This document shows, one piece after another, positions 29,840 to 46,343 of a DNA stretch of 64,000 nt. This DNA comes from Zestomonas carbonaria (GTDB taxonomy: Bacteria; Pseudomonadota; Gammaproteobacteria; Pseudomonadales; Pseudomonadaceae), in the NCBI RefSeq assembly GCF_904061905.1, contig NZ_CAJFCI010000057.1, positions 1 to 64,000 of the forward strand, in the 5' to 3' direction. Both the position numbers and the translations under genes were made by a program. The first letter of the stretch is position 1. Every line of letters starts with the position of its first letter. The notes under the pieces are model-generated. The model did no database searches. It saw only the letters and a list, made by a program, of their open reading frames with translations, and was not told the DNA's origin.

Positions 29840-31078
29840 TTACTCGCCCTGCGGGGCGGGAGCGTCCAGCTCGAAAGCGGTATGCAACGCGCGCACCGCC
29901 AGTTCCAGGTACTTCTCTTCGATCACCACCGACACCTTGATCTCCGAAGTGGAGATCATCTGGATGTTGATGCTTTCCTTGGCCAGCGCTTCGAACATGC
30001 GGCTGGCGACCCCGGCGTGGGAGCGCATGCCGACGCCGACGATGGACACCTTGGCGATGTCGACGTCGCCACCGGCTTCGCGCGCGCCGATCTCGCGGGC
30101 GGTCTGCTCGAGGATGCGCAGCGCATTCTGGTAGTCGTTGCGGTGCACGGTGAAGGTGAAGTCGGTGGTGTTATCGTGCGCGACGTTCTGCACGATCATG
30201 TCCACTTCGATGTTCGCGGAGCTGATCGGGCCGAGGATCTTGAAGGCCACGCCGGGGGTATCCGGCACGCCACGGATGGTCAGCTTGGCTTCGTCGCGGT
30301 TGAAGGCGATGCCGGAAATGATCGGCTGTTCCATGGATTCCTCTTCATCAAGGGTAATGAGGGTGCCCGGCCCCTCCTGGAAGCTGTGCAGCACGCGCAG
30401 CGGGACGTTGTACTTGCCGGCGAACTCCACCGAGCGGATCTGCAGCACCTTGGAGCCGAGGCTGGCCATTTCCAGCATCTCCTCGAAGGTGATCTTGTCC
30501 AGGCGCTGGGCGCGCGGCACCACGCGCGGGTCGGTGGTGTAGACGCCGTCGACGTCGGTGTAGATCTGGCATTCGTCGGCCTTCAGCGCCGCCGCCAGGG
30601 CCACGCCGGTGGTATCGGAGCCGCCACGGCCGAGGGTGGTGATGTTGCCGTGCTCGTCGACGCCCTGGAAACCGGCGACCACCACGACGCGGCCGGCCTT
30701 GAGGTCGGCACGCAGCTTCTGGTCGTCGATCTGCAGGATGCGCGCCTTGTTATGGGCGCTGTCGGTGAGGATGCGCACCTGGTTGCCGGTATAGGACACC
30801 GCGGGCACGCCGCGCTTGATCAGCGCCATGGCCAGCAGGGCGATGGTCACCTGCTCGCCGGTGGAGACCATCACGTCCAGCTCGCGCGGCACCGGGTGGC
30901 CGTCGCTGATCTGCTTGGCCAGATCGATCAGGCGGTTGGTCTCGCCGCTCATCGCCGAGACCACGACAACGACGTCGTCGCCGCCCTCGCGGAACTTCTT
31001 CACCTTCTCGGCAACCTGTTCGATGCGCTCGACGGTGCCGACGGAGGTTCCCCCAAATTTCTGTACGATCAAAGCCAT
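29840..31078 (-). CDS. lysC: Aspartate kinase
   Basis: 412 aa cytoplasmic enzyme phosphorylating L-aspartate, the first step to lysine, threonine and methionine. N-terminal kinase domain begins ALIVQKFGGTSVGTVERI, with VVVSAMSGETNRL, GRGGSDTTGVALAAALKADECQIYTDVDGVYTTDPR. Two C-terminal ACT domains (about 265-405) bind feedback effectors (IRGVPDTPGVAFKILGPI; VSIVGVGMRSHAGVASRMFEAL). Same strand as alaS upstream and rsmA downstream. Confidence 0.97.
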   Translation of the reverse strand: MALIVQKFGGTSVGTVERIEQVAEKVKKFREGGDDVVVVVSAMSGETNRLIDLAKQISDGHPVPRELDVMVSTGEQVTIALLAMALIKRGVPAVSYTGNQVRILTDSAHNKARILQIDDQKLRADLKAGRVVVVAGFQGVDEHGNITTLGRGGSDTTGVALAAALKADECQIYTDVDGVYTTDPRVVPRAQRLDKITFEEMLEMASLGSKVLQIRSVEFAGKYNVPLRVLHSFQEGPGTLITLDEEESMEQPIISGIAFNRDEAKLTIRGVPDTPGVAFKILGPISSANIEVDMIVQNVAHDNTTDFTFTVHRNDYQNALRILEQTAREIGAREAGGDVDIAKVSIVGVGMRSHAGVASRMFEALAKESINIQMISTSEIKVSVVIEEKYLELAVRALHTAFELDAPAPQGE

Positions 31079-31139
31079 TTCAAAGCTGCCTCAGCCCGCG
31101 AAGGGCGCCCATTAAACAGTTAACGCAAGAGACTGCCAA

Positions 31140-31165
31140 GGCCCGCCGGGCGCACGGCGGGCCTG
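31140..31165 (-). terminator. GC-rich hairpin after alaS
   Basis: Stem AGGCCCGCC/GGCGGGCCT just beyond the alaS stop, weak T content. It may reduce read-through into lysC rather than fully stop it. Confidence 0.55.
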
Positions 31166-31175
31166 AATCGCCGAC

Positions 31176-33800
<2,625 letters not shown>

Positions 33801-34068
33801 AGGCTTTTCTCAGGAAAACGACGGCGATAACGTCACGGGCGAAGCCGCGGCCGGACAGGGGCAGGATAGAGAAACGAGAGCTGCCCTGGAGTGTTCGGCC
33901 TTTCCGGCCTGTCGTCACTCAGCCACGGCGAACGCACAGGTTCACGGTTCGCCGGCAAAGGGCCGCATTATATCGGCCCGGCGGCTCGCGCATAGAGTGT
34001 TGTGCGATAGAAAGGGTTTATGGACGTCCACGAGCACGCTGTCCACCCGCAGGCATGGGCGTGAGGGG

Positions 34069-35079
34069 TCAGCCTAGTCGTTCGGCGTCGGCGGGGACGA
34101 TGATGATCGCGGCGCGCAGGCCGTTCTGCACCTTGGGGTTGGGGAAGATGATCCGCGCATCCTGCTCGTCCACCACCCAGCGGGTGCCGGCGATGTCCTC
34201 GGCGAGCAGGTAGCCCTGGGGCAGTTCGCTGAAGTTCTCGATATCCTTGGGCAGGTGCAACTGGAAGGCGTCGCTGCGCTTGATCACCTCGCGGGCCACG
34301 GCGAACAGTTGCAGGCCGTCCAGCGGCGACGGCTCGGTAGCCGGCTCACTGCCGTCGATCAGCGCGCGCAGGCGGGCTTCCAGAAGATCGAGGTTGACCG
34401 CCTGGTTGTGGCCGAACGGCCGTGCCTTGCCCAGCTCCAGGGTGAAGGCTTCGGCGCCCAGGCTGGCGTAGGTGTAGGCGCTGAAGGTGATCGACGCCTT
34501 GCTCTGCAGCAGCACCGCCTCGATGCCGGCGGCATGCAGGCGCGCCAGCTCCAGGGCGGAATGCCGGCGCCCTTCTGCCCAGGGGTAGAGGGCGAACTGC
34601 TCGATCTTCGAACCACGGATGGCGGTGTGCAGGTCGTAGTGCAGGCGGGTGCGTTCGGGCTTGGCGAAGAAGTTCGCCGCCAGCCGCTCCAGCTCGCCGG
34701 CACGCAGGGCCTCGGTGCCGCTGGTCTGCTCGTGCCGCCCGTTGAACAGGCGGTTGATGTCCTGCTCGACGTAACGCTCGCCACGACGCATGGCCTCGGG
34801 GTTGCCGAACAGGAACAGCAGGCGCGCGCGCGGCTTGAGGTCGCCACGGGCGATGTCGTGCAGCAGCCGGTCGAGCAGTTCGATCGGCGCCGTCTCGTTG
34901 CCATGGATGCCGGCGGAGAGCAGCAGGTCGAGGCCGCTGTCGGCATCGGCCGGCGGCGTCACCTCCAGCGCGCCTTCGGTCAGCCAGCGCAGGCGCGCGC
35001 CCTCGTGGGTGAGCTGGATCTTGGCCGCCGGCTCGTGGTCGGCCAGGGTCATTTCGAGCAGCTTGCCGAGGGCTAGCAT
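34069..35079 (-). CDS. aruE: Succinylglutamate desuccinylase (AruE/AstE)
   Basis: 336 aa zinc hydrolase, last step of the arginine succinyltransferase pathway: N-succinylglutamate to glutamate and succinate. Zinc-peptidase M14-like motifs: [19 protein letters not shown] (HxxE ligands), [24 protein letters not shown] (third His), and [14 protein letters not shown] carrying the catalytic glutamate region. AGGAGGTACG before the ATG. It follows the His-tailed small protein gene by 119 nt, end of the aru block. Confidence 0.95.
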   Translation of the reverse strand: MLALGKLLEMTLADHEPAAKIQLTHEGARLRWLTEGALEVTPPADADSGLDLLLSAGIHGNETAPIELLDRLLHDIARGDLKPRARLLFLFGNPEAMRRGERYVEQDINRLFNGRHEQTSGTEALRAGELERLAANFFAKPERTRLHYDLHTAIRGSKIEQFALYPWAEGRRHSALELARLHAAGIEAVLLQSKASITFSAYTYASLGAEAFTLELGKARPFGHNQAVNLDLLEARLRALIDGSEPATEPSPLDGLQLFAVAREVIKRSDAFQLHLPKDIENFSELPQGYLLAEDIAGTRWVVDEQDARIIFPNPKVQNGLRAAIIIVPADAERLG

Positions 35080-35198
35080 CGTACCTCCTTACCTTCGATA
35101 AAAAGCGCTGGAGGCTGGAAAGCTGGGCGAAAAGCGTGGACTTGCCGTCTGGATGGCTGCTTTTTCGTTCGGCCTACAGCCTTCGAGCGCTCTTTTCG

Positions 35199-35483
35199 TC
35201 AATGATCGTGGTTGCAGTCCGGGCCATGCACATGGTCATCCTCATCGGCCTCGACCGGCTCCATCTCCAGTTGCAGGCTGACCAGGTTGGTAGCCTGCGG
35301 ACGCAGCAGCAGGTTGGCGTACTCGGTATCGCCCTCCTCCACGTCCACGCCGATCAGCAGTTGGTCGCCGACCGCCTGGACCCACACTTCCCTGCCCTGC
35401 CAGATGACGGCGAAGCGGGTGCAGGAGGTTTCCAACTGGGTACCGTCGGTATCTTCGAGAACGAGTTGCAGGGCTTCGGACAT
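35199..35483 (-). CDS. Small protein of the aru operon with metal-binding-like His/Asp tail
   Basis: 94 aa. No enzyme motif. The first 70 residues look like a small beta-rich domain (VLEDTDGTQLETSCTRFAVIWQGREVWVQAV). The C-terminus DEDDHVHGPDCNHDH is rich in His, Asp and Cys and could bind a metal. It lies 13 nt after aruB and upstream of aruE. An equivalent gene sits between aruB and aruE in P. aeruginosa (PA0900 from memory), so it is a conserved but unexplained member of the operon. A role in supplying zinc to AruE is speculation. Confidence 0.75.
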   Translation of the reverse strand: MSEALQLVLEDTDGTQLETSCTRFAVIWQGREVWVQAVGDQLLIGVDVEEGDTEYANLLLRPQATNLVSLQLEMEPVEADEDDHVHGPDCNHDH

Positions 35484-35496
35484 GGCGTGAGCACTC

Positions 35497-36842
35497 TCAG
35501 TCGATTTGGAAAGGGTAGACCGAGCCCAGTTTAAGGATGCCGGTCAGCTCATCCAAGGCCGTACGGCATTCGGTCAGCAGTTGCGGATCGCCGAGGTCGG
35601 CCTCGGTCAGGCTGTCGCGGTAATGCTTGTTGACCCAGGCCACCAGGGTGTCGTGCAGTTCGGGAGTCATCACCACGCCGGGATTGACCGCCTTGAACTC
35701 GGCCTCCTTGAGCGCCACGCGCAGGCGCAGGCAGGCCGGGCCACCGCCGTTCTGCATGCTCTGCTTGAGGTCGAAGACCTTGATCTCGCGGATCGGCCCG
35801 TCCTCGCTGGTGAGCTGCGAGAGGTACTGCCAGACGCGTTCGTTCTGCCGGCACTCATCGGGCACGATCAGCAGCATGTTGCCGTCGGCGCGGGTCAGCA
35901 GTTGGCTGTTGAACAGGTAGGACTGCACCGCGTCCTCGACGCTCACCGCATCGCGTGGCACGCACACCGCGCGGAAGCGGCCGCCGCGGCGGTTCAGCTT
36001 GTCGTGCAGCTCGGCGAGCACGCGGTCGGTGTCGAGGAAGGCGTCCTGATGGTGGAACAGCACCTCGCCGTTGCCCACCGCGATCACGTCGTTGTGGAAC
36101 ACGCCCTGGTCGATCACCGCCGGATTCTGCTGGGCGTAGACCACGCCCTCGTCGCCCAGGCCGTGCAGGCGGGCGACCGCCTGGCAGGCTTCCAGGGTCT
36201 GCCGCGCCGGATAGCGCTGCGGCGCCGGGAAGCGGGCATCGAAGGCGCTGCGGCCGAACACGAAGAACTCCACGCCGGCTTCGCCATAGCTCTTGCAGAA
36301 GCGCGTGTGGTTGGCCGCGCCTTCGTCGCCGAACTGGGCCACCGGCGGCAGCGCCGGGTGATGGGCGAAGTGGCGCTCGTCGGCGAACATCGCGGCGAGC
36401 ACGCGGCTGGTGGTCGGGTGCTCGATGCTGCGATGGAACTTGCAGTTGAGATTGGCGGCGGTGAAGTGCACGCGGCCATCAAAGGTGTCGGCGCTGGGGC
36501 TGACGGTGCAGGCGTTGGCGGTCCACATGCTGGATGCCGAACTGCACGCGGTGAGCAGCGCCGGCGCCTGCCTGGCAGCCTTCTCGACCACCTCGGCGTC
36601 GCTGCCGGAGAAGCCCAAGGCGCGCAGCGCGGCGACGTCCGGGCGCTCCTGCGGGGCGAGCACGCCCTGCTTGAAGCCCATGTCCATCAGCGCCTTCATC
36701 TTGGTCAGGCCCTGCAATGCCGCTTCGCGCGGGCTGGACACCGCCTGGCTGTTGCTCTGCGAGGCGACGTTGCCGTAGGACAGGCCGCCGTAGTTGTGGG
36801 TCGGCCCGACCAGGCCGTCGAAGTTCATTTCATAGGCGGTCA

Positions 36843-36843
<1 letters not shown>
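35497..36843 (-). CDS. aruB: N-succinylarginine dihydrolase (AruB/AstB)
   Basis: 448 aa amidinotransferase-fold hydrolase converting N2-succinylarginine to succinylornithine, CO2 and two ammonia. Conserved segments: [21 protein letters not shown] at the start, [16 protein letters not shown], and the C-terminal [18 protein letters not shown] containing the catalytic cysteine. ATG 36843 overlaps the aruD stop in ATGA; a GTG nine nt upstream is an alternative. Translational coupling with aruD is likely. Confidence 0.96.
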
Positions 36844-39328
<2,485 letters not shown>

Positions 39329-39349
39329 AGATCCTCCGGATCAGCTAAA

Positions 39350-39422
39350 AGCGTCAAGCGGCAAGCTTCAAATTGACGAGCATGCTGGCTTGCCGCCTGG
39401 GGCTTGCAGCTTGCCGCTTCTG
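39350..39422. repeat. AAGCTTGC-type repeat in the aruF-aruG spacer
   Basis: Repeated GCGGCAAGC / GCTTGCCGC / GCTTGCAGC words in both orientations within about 70 nt, so the spacer can fold. Similar words fill the nrdA-nrdB spacer at 54327-54480. Confidence 0.55.
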
Positions 39423-39424
39423 TT

Positions 39425-40447
39425 TCAAACCGCCACCAGCCTCACGCTGGCGCCTTCGCCGATGCCCAGGGCCTCGGCTGCTTCGCGGGTCAGGCTGACC
39501 GGCTTGCCGGGCACCCAGTCCAGCTCGATGACCACCGCGCGGAAATCCTGCAACTGGCCGTTGCACACCAGGTACTGGCGGCCGCCACGCCCCACTTCGG
39601 CGTCCTCGATGCGCACCGGCACCACGCGGCTCTGGGCGATCGAGCGGATGCCGGAGGTGCGTGCATGCAGGGTCGGGCCGCCATCGAAGATGTCGATGTA
39701 GTGGTCGGTCTCGAAGCCTTCGCGCATCAGGATGTCGAAGGTGATCTGCGCGCGCGGGTGGACCTGACCCATGGCTTCCTGGGCGGCATCCGGCAGCAGC
39801 GGCACGTAGATCGGGTAGTGCGGCATCAGCTCGGCGAGGAAGGTGCGGCTCTTCAGCCCGCACAGGCGCTCGGCCTCGGCGTAGTTCATGTCGAAGAAGT
39901 TGCGGCCCACCGCGTCCCAGAACGGCGAGTCGCCGTGCTCGTCGCTGGTGCCGACGATCTCCACCACCACCGCGTCGGCGAAACGCTCCGGGTGGCTGGC
40001 GACGAACAGCAGGCGACCGCGCGAGTTGAGCTCGGCGTACACGCTGTCGACCAGCGGCCGCTCGACGTAGAAGCTGGTCAGCAGGCTGTTGCCGGTGAGG
40101 TCGTGGCACAGCGACAGGGCGTGGATCTTGTTGTGGATCTTCAGCTCGCGCGAGGCGTGCACGAAGGTCTCGTTGCGGAAGCTGTAGAACGGCTCGGAAT
40201 AACCGGCCGAGGCGACGATCGCCGAGCAGCCGACCAGGCGACCGGTGACGCTGTCCTCGAGGACGAAGAAGTAGCTTTCCTCGCCGTTGAAGCTGACCTC
40301 GGCGGCGAACGAAGCCTCCGAGGCGGCGATCTTCTCGCCCAGGCGCGCGGCGTCGTCGGGGAGCGAGGTGACACCCACCGGACTGTCCGCGGCAAGGCGC
40401 TGTACTTCAGCCAGGTCGGCCATTTGCGCGGGACGCATCACCAGCAT
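39425..40447 (-). CDS. aruF: Arginine/ornithine N-succinyltransferase subunit AruF
   Basis: 340 aa, paralogous to AruG (shared MRPAQMADLAEVQRLAADSPVGVTSLP, FVHASRELKIHNKIHALSLCHDLTGNSLLTSFYV). The two subunits form the heteromeric succinyltransferase in pseudomonads, where enterics use a single AstA. ATG 40447 (MLVMRPAQ) is preferred over upstream in-frame starts because it begins the family-conserved N-terminus. It lies 190 nt behind aruC. Confidence 0.96.
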   Translation of the reverse strand: MLVMRPAQMADLAEVQRLAADSPVGVTSLPDDAARLGEKIAASEASFAAEVSFNGEESYFFVLEDSVTGRLVGCSAIVASAGYSEPFYSFRNETFVHASRELKIHNKIHALSLCHDLTGNSLLTSFYVERPLVDSVYAELNSRGRLLFVASHPERFADAVVVEIVGTSDEHGDSPFWDAVGRNFFDMNYAEAERLCGLKSRTFLAELMPHYPIYVPLLPDAAQEAMGQVHPRAQITFDILMREGFETDHYIDIFDGGPTLHARTSGIRSIAQSRVVPVRIEDAEVGRGGRQYLVCNGQLQDFRAVVIELDWVPGKPVSLTREAAEALGIGEGASVRLVAV

Positions 40448-40637
40448 GGTGTCCACTCCTCTTGAAGAAAGTTCCGGACCGCTCGCGCCGCCCGGATAAA
40501 CCATGGCTCGAGACGACCGCCATGGCGCACACAGAACTCAGGACCCCGGCAGGTAACTCACTCGTGAGTTACCTGCCGGGACGGATCGATCCCGGCAAGG
40601 AAACCGGCGCCTGCCCGGCCTCGGGCAGGCGGCCCGG

Positions 40638-42119
<1,482 letters not shown>

Positions 42120-42223
42120 TCACGCCCCGGGAGAAAAGTAGCGAAAAGCCACTACACAATCGCTATCCTCGGCGCCCGCCGCAGCCACGCGGCGACAGAC
42201 AACCCTGGAGAAGGAACCTCAGC

Positions 42224-42940
42224 ATGACCCGCTACCTCCCCCTCATCGCCCTGTTCGGCGCACTCCTCGGCTTGACCGGTTGCGCCACGCCCCAACCACC
42301 GGTTCCGCTGGACCAGGCCTTCTGGACCGAAAAACAGGACCGTATCGGCGTCGCCTACAACGACATCCCCAAACCGACCGTGGCAATGGTAGGACAACAG
42401 GGCCTGCTCGACATCGCGATCAACCAGGGGCTGGCCTCCGGACTGCGCAGCAAGGTGGAAACCTGGGACGCCCAGGCACTCGAGCGCATCCCGGTCGAAA
42501 TCACCGGCACGCTCAAGGAGCAGGGCTACCAGGCCGTGCAATTGCCGAAGCCGCTCCATCTGGAAGCGCTGGGCGAGGCCAAGGAAAAGAAACTGGGTTA
42601 CTTCGCGGTCGACGCCAGCCCGTTGAAGCAGCGCTACCAGGTCGACAAGCTGGTACTGCTCAGCTTCTCCAATGCCGGCACCGAGCGCAGCTACTACGGA
42701 ATGATCCCCACCAGCGACCCGGTCTCCCGGATCGTCGTCAGCACCTATGTCGTCGACCTGGATGACAACCGCCTGCTCTACTACAAGCCCATCGTCGTCA
42801 GCCGCACCGCCGAGGGCGAGTGGGACGAATCGCCGGAATTCCCCAACCTCACCAACGCGTTCTACCAGGCCCTGGATGCCACTCACCAGGAGCTCGTGGC
42901 GCCGTTCCGCAACCAGCAACTGTCCCTGAGCGACCAATGA
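42224..42940 (+). CDS. Putative lipoprotein of unknown function
   Basis: 238 aa. Signal peptide with lipobox LTGC (Cys19 or nearby), so a predicted outer-membrane lipoprotein. The mature part (TVAMVGQQGLLDIAINQGLASGLRSKVETW, YQVDKLVLLSFSNAGTERSYYGMIPT) has no family I can name. The next gene overlaps by 4 nt (ATGA) and also encodes a lipoprotein, so they probably work together. An equivalent single gene (PA0894) sits between argR and aruC in P. aeruginosa from memory. Confidence 0.75.
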   Translation: MTRYLPLIALFGALLGLTGCATPQPPVPLDQAFWTEKQDRIGVAYNDIPKPTVAMVGQQGLLDIAINQGLASGLRSKVETWDAQALERIPVEITGTLKEQGYQAVQLPKPLHLEALGEAKEKKLGYFAVDASPLKQRYQVDKLVLLSFSNAGTERSYYGMIPTSDPVSRIVVSTYVVDLDDNRLLYYKPIVVSRTAEGEWDESPEFPNLTNAFYQALDATHQELVAPFRNQQLSLSDQ

Positions 42941-43833
42941 GCCTGGCGACCCGCAGCCTGCTGGCGCTGACCCTGGCGCTGGCCGGCTGCTCGACGTCGA
43001 CACCCTTGCAGCCACGGGCTTCGGAAGAGCTGTCGAGCCTCCTCCGCCAGGAGAGGCTCCGCCTGGAACTGGCGCCGGCCGAGCGCCCCCTGCTGCGCAG
43101 CGCCACCAGCATGGATGGCGCACAGATGACGCAGGATGGACAGCAGGTGGCGCAGAGCCTGAGCAGCATGAACCAGGGCGTCGTCAACGCCGGCAGCACC
43201 GATGCTGGCGCGGCAGCCGTCGGCATCGTGCTCGGCTCATTGCTGGTCACCCAGCTCAAACGATCCGGCGTGGAGGAAAAACGCCAGACCGAAGCGGACC
43301 TCGCCATCGCCGAGCTGATCGGCCTGCTGGAGGCGCCGCCACGGCAGGACTGGCTGGCGCCGAGCTATGCCCAGGCGCTCGCCGAGGCCGGCCGCGCGCC
43401 GAGCGACAGCGCCGCGCTGACCCTGAGGGTCGCCCCGCAGTTGGTGCTCAGCCGGGACCGCCGCAGCGTGCGCCTGATCAATGAGATCAAGCTGCTGCAT
43501 GGCCGGGGCAGCCTTTATGAAGGCCGCATCGAGGTCCACGGTGCCGCCCTGGCCTGTACCGATGAGTGCCTGCAAATGTGGGCGGCCGACGACGGCACCG
43601 CGCTCCGCCGGGCGACCGACGAACTGGTGCGGGAGTCGGTCAGGGTCTTGCTGCTCGACTGGCAGACCGAGAATTTTCGCGGACTGGCCGGCGAGGAGCG
43701 CACGCTGCGCTACCAGGTCGGCGAGGAACGCTTCGTCGAGCGCGGGCGCCTGCTGGCGCTCGATTCCCCGTCTCCGCTGTTTCTGAACCTGCGCGGCTGG
43801 GTGAAATCGGTGCCGGCGCCGCTCGAACCCTGA
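42937..43833 (+). CDS. Second putative lipoprotein, translationally coupled
   Basis: 298 aa. Signal peptide and lipobox LAGC at the N-terminus, a polar region, then a glycine/alanine-rich hydrophobic stretch (STDAGAAAVGIVLGSLLVTQL) like a membrane-inserting or glycine-zipper segment, then a mixed domain with CTDECLQMW. No family recognised. The ATG overlaps the upstream lipoprotein stop. Faces convergent argR, 12 nt beyond its stop. Confidence 0.72.
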   Translation: MSLATRSLLALTLALAGCSTSTPLQPRASEELSSLLRQERLRLELAPAERPLLRSATSMDGAQMTQDGQQVAQSLSSMNQGVVNAGSTDAGAAAVGIVLGSLLVTQLKRSGVEEKRQTEADLAIAELIGLLEAPPRQDWLAPSYAQALAEAGRAPSDSAALTLRVAPQLVLSRDRRSVRLINEIKLLHGRGSLYEGRIEVHGAALACTDECLQMWAADDGTALRRATDELVRESVRVLLLDWQTENFRGLAGEERTLRYQVGEERFVERGRLLALDSPSPLFLNLRGWVKSVPAPLEP

Positions 43834-43845
43834 CAGCCCCGTCGC

Positions 43846-44829
43846 TCAGCCGCGCTCGATGGCTGCCGGGCTGAGTTCGAACGGGCTGGCGCTGCGCCTC
43901 TGGTTGCGGTCCTCGCGCGGGGTGGCGCCGAAGAAGTTGCGGTAGGCGCTGGAGAAGTGCGGGCCGGAGGAGAAGCCGCAGGACAGGCCGATCTGGATGA
44001 TCGACTTGCTGGTCTGCATCAGGAGCTGGCGCGCCTTGTTCAGGCGCAGCTCCAGGTAGTACTGACTGGGCACGCGGTTGAGGTACTGCTTGAAGATGCG
44101 CTCCAGTTGGCGGCGCGACACGCAGACGTGCTGGGCGATCTCGTCGGTGGTCAGCGGCTCCTCGATGTTCGCCTCCATCAGCAGCACCGCCTGGGTGAGT
44201 TTCGGATGGCTGGAGCCGAGGCGGTTCTGCAGCGGGATGCGCTGGCGCTCGCCGCCCTCGCGAATGCGTTCGACCACCAGTTCCTCGCTGACCGCACCGG
44301 CCAGTTCGGCGCCGTGGTCGCGGGCCAGCACGGCGAGCAGCAGGTCGAGCACGGCCAGGCCGCCGCAGGCGGTCAGGCGGTCGCGATCCCAGTCGAACAG
44401 GTGGCTGGTGACGATGGCCTTGGGGAAACGCTCGGCGAAGTCGTCCTGCCAGCGCCAGTGCACGGCCACCCGGTAGCCGTCGAGCAGGCCCAACTGCGCC
44501 AGCGGGTAGACCCCGGCGGACAGCCCGGCGAGCGCGCAACCGCTGCGCGCAACCTGCTTGAGGGCGTTGCCCAGCGCCGGCGCCAGCGCAGCCGGCGGCT
44601 CGTCGGCGACCAGGAACAGCTTCTGCAATCCTTCCAGCTTGCCCGCCCAGGGTTCGCCCGGCAGCCGCCAGGCGCCCTCTTCCACGCTCGGCTCGGCCTG
44701 GAGGAAGAGTTGTTCGTAGATCACTTCCGGGTGCAGGCGCTGGGCAGTCCGCAACGCTTCCTCGGCCAGGGCGAGGGTCATCGGCTTGGTGCCGGGCCAG
44801 AGCAGAAACGCGATTCGATGGGCAGTCAT
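43846..44829 (-). CDS. argR: AraC-family arginine regulator ArgR
   Basis: 327 aa. N-terminal DJ-1/PfpI-like sensor domain (RIAFLLWPGTKPMTLALAEEALR; GCALAGLSAGVYPLAQLGLLDGYRVAVHW) and C-terminal AraC double HTH (PLTTDEIAQHVCVSRRQLERIFKQYLNRVPSQYYLELRLNKARQLL ... IGLSCGFSSGPHFSSAYRNFFG). This is the pseudomonad ArgR, unrelated to the enteric ArgR. It senses arginine and controls aru, aot and biosynthetic genes. It lies 24 nt behind aotP in the aot operon, so arginine uptake and the regulator are co-expressed. Confidence 0.95.
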   Translation of the reverse strand: MTAHRIAFLLWPGTKPMTLALAEEALRTAQRLHPEVIYEQLFLQAEPSVEEGAWRLPGEPWAGKLEGLQKLFLVADEPPAALAPALGNALKQVARSGCALAGLSAGVYPLAQLGLLDGYRVAVHWRWQDDFAERFPKAIVTSHLFDWDRDRLTACGGLAVLDLLLAVLARDHGAELAGAVSEELVVERIREGGERQRIPLQNRLGSSHPKLTQAVLLMEANIEEPLTTDEIAQHVCVSRRQLERIFKQYLNRVPSQYYLELRLNKARQLLMQTSKSIIQIGLSCGFSSGPHFSSAYRNFFGATPREDRNQRRSASPFELSPAAIERG

Positions 44830-44853
44830 GGCAGGCAGTCTAGCCGCTTCCTC

Positions 44854-45618
<765 letters not shown>

Positions 45619-45632
45619 GGATCGACTCTCGC

Positions 45633-46331
45633 TCAGTGCTTGCGGGGGGCCAGATAGGCCAGCCAGCGGCGCTCGGCCAGTTTGAACAGGCGCACCAGGA
45701 TGAAGGTCAGGCAGAGGTAGAAGATGCCGGCGGTGATGAACGCCTCGAACGGCAGGTAGAACTGCGAGCTGACGGTACGCGCCGCGCCGGTGATGTCAAT
45801 CAGGGTGACGATCGACGCCAGGCTGGTGGTGTGCAGCATCATGATCACCTCGTTGCTGTACTGCGGCAATGCGCGGCGCAGCGCCGAAGGCAGGAGGATG
45901 CGCCGGTACAGCTTGAAGCGCGACATGCCGATAGCCTTGGCCGCCTCGATCTCGCCGTGCGGGGTGGCCTTGAGGCTGCCGGCGAGGATTTCCGCGGTGT
46001 AGGCGCTGGTGTTGATGGCGAAGGCCAGGCAGGCGCAGAAGGTGGCATCGGACAGGTACGGCCACAGCACGCTCTCGCGCACCGTCTCGAACTGGGCCAG
46101 GCCGTAGTAGATGAGGAACAACTGCACCAGCATCGGCGTGCCACGGATCACGTAGGTGTACAGCCAGGCCGGGAAGTTGACCAGCGGCTGCCTGGACACC
46201 CGCATCAGCGCCAGCGGGATGGCGGCGAGCAGACCGAGGGCCAGGGAAATCAGCAGCAGCTTGATGGTCACCAGCACGCCGCCGAAGTAGAGCGGCAGGC
46301 TGTCCCAGATCACGGAGAAGTCGAAGATCAT
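45633..46331 (-). CDS. aotM: Arginine/ornithine ABC importer permease
   Basis: 232 aa, about five transmembrane helices with the HisM/GlnP permease EAA loop (EIEAAKAIGMSRFKLYRRILLPSALRRALPQYSNE). Partners with AotQ to form the inner-membrane channel. In P. aeruginosa an extra gene (aotO) sits between aotM and aotP; here only 14 nt separate them. Confidence 0.95.
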   Translation of the reverse strand: MIFDFSVIWDSLPLYFGGVLVTIKLLLISLALGLLAAIPLALMRVSRQPLVNFPAWLYTYVIRGTPMLVQLFLIYYGLAQFETVRESVLWPYLSDATFCACLAFAINTSAYTAEILAGSLKATPHGEIEAAKAIGMSRFKLYRRILLPSALRRALPQYSNEVIMMLHTTSLASIVTLIDITGAARTVSSQFYLPFEAFITAGIFYLCLTFILVRLFKLAERRWLAYLAPRKH

Positions 46332-46343
46332 GCGGGTTCTCCG

